A stretch of DNA of 8,155 bases from JAAXKN01 sp050258815 (lineage in GTDB: Bacteria > Bacteroidota > Ignavibacteria > Ignavibacteriales > SURF-24). The DNA lies in NCBI GenBank assembly GCA_050258815.1, contig JBLMZM010000087.1:1-8155 (forward strand), read 5' to 3'. The notes beneath the pieces are model-generated. The model was not told the DNA's origin and made no database searches. It saw only the letters and a program-made list of their open reading frames with translations. Made by a program: the position numbers and the translations under genes. Below are positions 6,981-8,155 of the stretch, in pieces. The number at the start of each line of letters is the position of its first letter. The first letter of the stretch is position 1.

Positions 6981-7018
6981 CCCGTGGAAATTTAACCAAA
7001 TTCCTCATTATTATAAAG
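6981..7018 (-). repeat. Intergenic repeat, copy 3
   Basis: The core at 6986-7018 is 24 of 33 identical to copy 1 and 23 of 33 to copy 2, ungapped, in the same orientation. It is preceded by CCCGT (6981-6985), matching the CCTGT of the other two copies. On the minus strand the conserved end reads CTTTATAATAAT, with a perfect -10-like TATAAT where the others have TAGAAT. It begins 22 bases beyond the lipoprotein stop and lies about 60 bases upstream of the YhfC-like start. Confidence 0.7.
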
Positions 7019-7039
7019 TTTTCTATACTTCTGTTCTCT

Positions 7040-7558
7040 TTACTTGCACGATACATAATGCAGAGTATCTAATTTCTCCAATCCAAACACAAAACACTTA
7101 AAATGCCCTAAAGTGGGACTCCCCAGGCCATAGGTGATCTGAAAAATCCAGGCATCCTGCCCATTATACTTTGCCCTTTCAGCATAGGTCGGCAGTACAT
7201 ACTCCCCCGTAAGGCTGCTTCCGCTAAGGGAAATTATCCTGTCAAAAGTTTTTGAATCTTCGCCCAATATACTTGCCTGCTGTCTCATGTAATCATTCAA
7301 TGCTTTTTTTACTTCCTCCGAATAATTATTGCCCGAATAGGCGCTGGCAATATTCTTCAAAGAAACGGTGTCGGGAAAGAAGTCATTGAAACTATCCTGG
7401 CTATAATTCATATTGGAAACTTTGACAACCGGTTTAACCGGAATGGAGTCATTCGCCTCGGTTGAACTATCACTGCAGCCTGTAAAAGACAAAAAAGAAA
7501 ATGAAGCTAGAAAAATGCTTAAACAATAGAAACGGGTTTTCATTTTAAATGCTTTCAT
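7040..7558 (-). CDS. Small predicted lipoprotein, family unknown
   Basis: A 172-residue protein with a short basic N-terminus, a hydrophobic stretch (about 11-26) and a lipobox-like SFTGC ending at Cys28, followed by a Ser/Asp/Thr-rich linker. This predicts export and lipid attachment. Phe at the -3 position is less usual than Leu, but Thr-Gly-Cys fits. The mature part has a helical middle (about 80-95) and a C-terminal, probably beta-rich section, DAWIFQITYGLGSPTLGHFK (135-154). Besides the lipobox Cys it contains Cys155 and Cys171, which could form a disulfide in the periplasm. I do not recognise the family. The start could be ATG at 7558 or the in-frame ATG at residue 6 (7543); no good Shine-Dalgarno distinguishes them. 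It begins 31 bases after the upstream predicted exported protein gene and is probably co-transcribed with it. Confidence 0.7.
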   Translation of the reverse strand: MKAFKMKTRFYCLSIFLASFSFLSFTGCSDSSTEANDSIPVKPVVKVSNMNYSQDSFNDFFPDTVSLKNIASAYSGNNYSEEVKKALNDYMRQQASILGEDSKTFDRIISLSGSSLTGEYVLPTYAERAKYNGQDAWIFQITYGLGSPTLGHFKCFVFGLEKLDTLHYVSCK

Positions 7559-7589
7559 CTTAATGCGCCTTAAAATATTATTGATTTTA

Positions 7590-8155
7590 TTATTGGGATG
7601 ATTTGGGATTAATCAGCTTGATAATTCTAGGTAAACCTATTGTTCCATAGACTATTAGTTCAGTGCTTGTTGTTAAGGTAACATCTTTAACGTGGCTAAA
7701 TGCAACCGGTATTTCAATGTCAAAATTATTGTTTTCGATTGGAATCTCCATAGCCATTGCCAGGCCGTCCCCATATGTCATTCCTCTTAATCTATAGGCA
7801 TTTGTGGTCCCTTTGATCCGTAAACGCACTGTACTGAAGGAACTCCCTTCAGCATTGTATTCCCATATACTGCTATAGATTTGTGTAGAAACTTTATCCA
7901 ATGGATTAATGTCATAGCCAATTACCAATCCATGAGAATCATTTGATGATGCAGCACCTGCCTGGTCCGTTTCAATAAAATATACGTAGCCTTTGCTGCT
8001 TTTTAACGCCTTAAATGTAAAACGGTTATTTACAGTGCTGTCGGGATTGAGAGATTTTTCACTACTGATAAGCTGAACTTCAGAGTTAATCCAGGAGTCA
8101 TTACTGCTGAATTTGATATCACCAAGGTCCACCAGCCATGTCTTATCTTTTTTGC
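7590..8155 (-). CDS. C-terminal part of a predicted exported beta-rich protein, 5' end outside window
   Basis: The frame stays open to the right edge (upstream codons read KKDKTWL before the GTG at 8132), so that GTG is probably internal and the gene continues beyond the window. The visible 187 residues are rich in Ser, Asn and Thr, with alternating hydrophobic residues typical of beta-strands (for example FTFKALKSSKGYVYFIET and VTLTTSTELIVYGTIGLPRI). There are no cysteines or membrane segments. This suggests a secreted or surface beta-sandwich domain, but I recognise no family; the ending in NPKSSQ does not look like a type IX sorting domain. It precedes the small lipoprotein gene by 31 bases in the same orientation, so the two may act together at the cell surface. 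Confidence 0.6.
   Translation of the reverse strand, partial: KKDKTWLVDLGDIKFSSNDSWINSEVQLISSEKSLNPDSTVNNRFTFKALKSSKGYVYFIETDQAGAASSNDSHGLVIGYDINPLDKVSTQIYSSIWEYNAEGSSFSTVRLRIKGTTNAYRLRGMTYGDGLAMAMEIPIENNNFDIEIPVAFSHVKDVTLTTSTELIVYGTIGLPRIIKLINPKSSQ

Noticed and set aside
5382..7018. The three intergenic repeats as classical integron attC sites
   Set aside because: GTTAAAT-like heptamers occur in copies 2 and 3 but not in copy 1, no paired RYYYAAC/GTTRRRY ends with the required imperfect palindrome were found, and no integron integrase is visible.

Overview
The window looks like chromosomal DNA of a moderately AT-rich, Gram-negative-type bacterium. A lipoprotein signal, a serine/asparagine-rich predicted exported protein and the general protein style suggest the Bacteroidota/Ignavibacteriota/Chlorobi side, but this is only an impression and no marker gene is present. 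There are no rRNA or tRNA genes, CRISPR arrays or recognisable transposases.

Left half (2-3994, + strand): one very large open reading frame that enters from the left edge, so its start lies outside the window. Its middle and C-terminal part carries an ordered series of motifs resembling ATP-type phosphoenolpyruvate carboxykinase (PEPCK): an FGDIKKP lysine motif, a PVHGS histidine motif, a P-loop written GDSGVGKSE (the form usual in HPr kinase), a degenerate GDD-like motif, an NSR arginine, an LTASNY strand and a late STDLGRKGKEI segment. A long region of about 600 or more residues precedes this core and matches nothing I recognise, and about 200 residues follow it. Ordinary PEPCK is about 520-540 residues, so this is a giant, divergent member of the PEPCK/HPrK superfamily.

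Convergent gap (3995-4201): holds a 73-nt nested inverted repeat and a second AT-rich hairpin, and separates the giant gene from everything to the right.

Right half (4202-8155, all - strand): read in the direction of transcription, a partial predicted exported beta-rich protein, a small lipoprotein, a YhfC-like polytopic membrane protein, a DUF2200 protein, a VanZ-family membrane protein and a DUF2975 membrane protein. Two pairs are close enough to be co-transcribed (exported protein/lipoprotein, 31-bp gap; VanZ/DUF2975, 42-bp gap). The other three gaps (5354-5489, 5841-6167, 6927-7039) each hold one copy of the same degenerate repeat. Its 33-nt core aligns without gaps in all three, always in the same orientation relative to the genes. 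This marks the right half as a string of small accessory genes sharing a common intergenic element, either a promoter/leader or a remnant of repeat-mediated gene assembly. I see no pathway linking these genes to each other or to the giant PEPCK-like protein.
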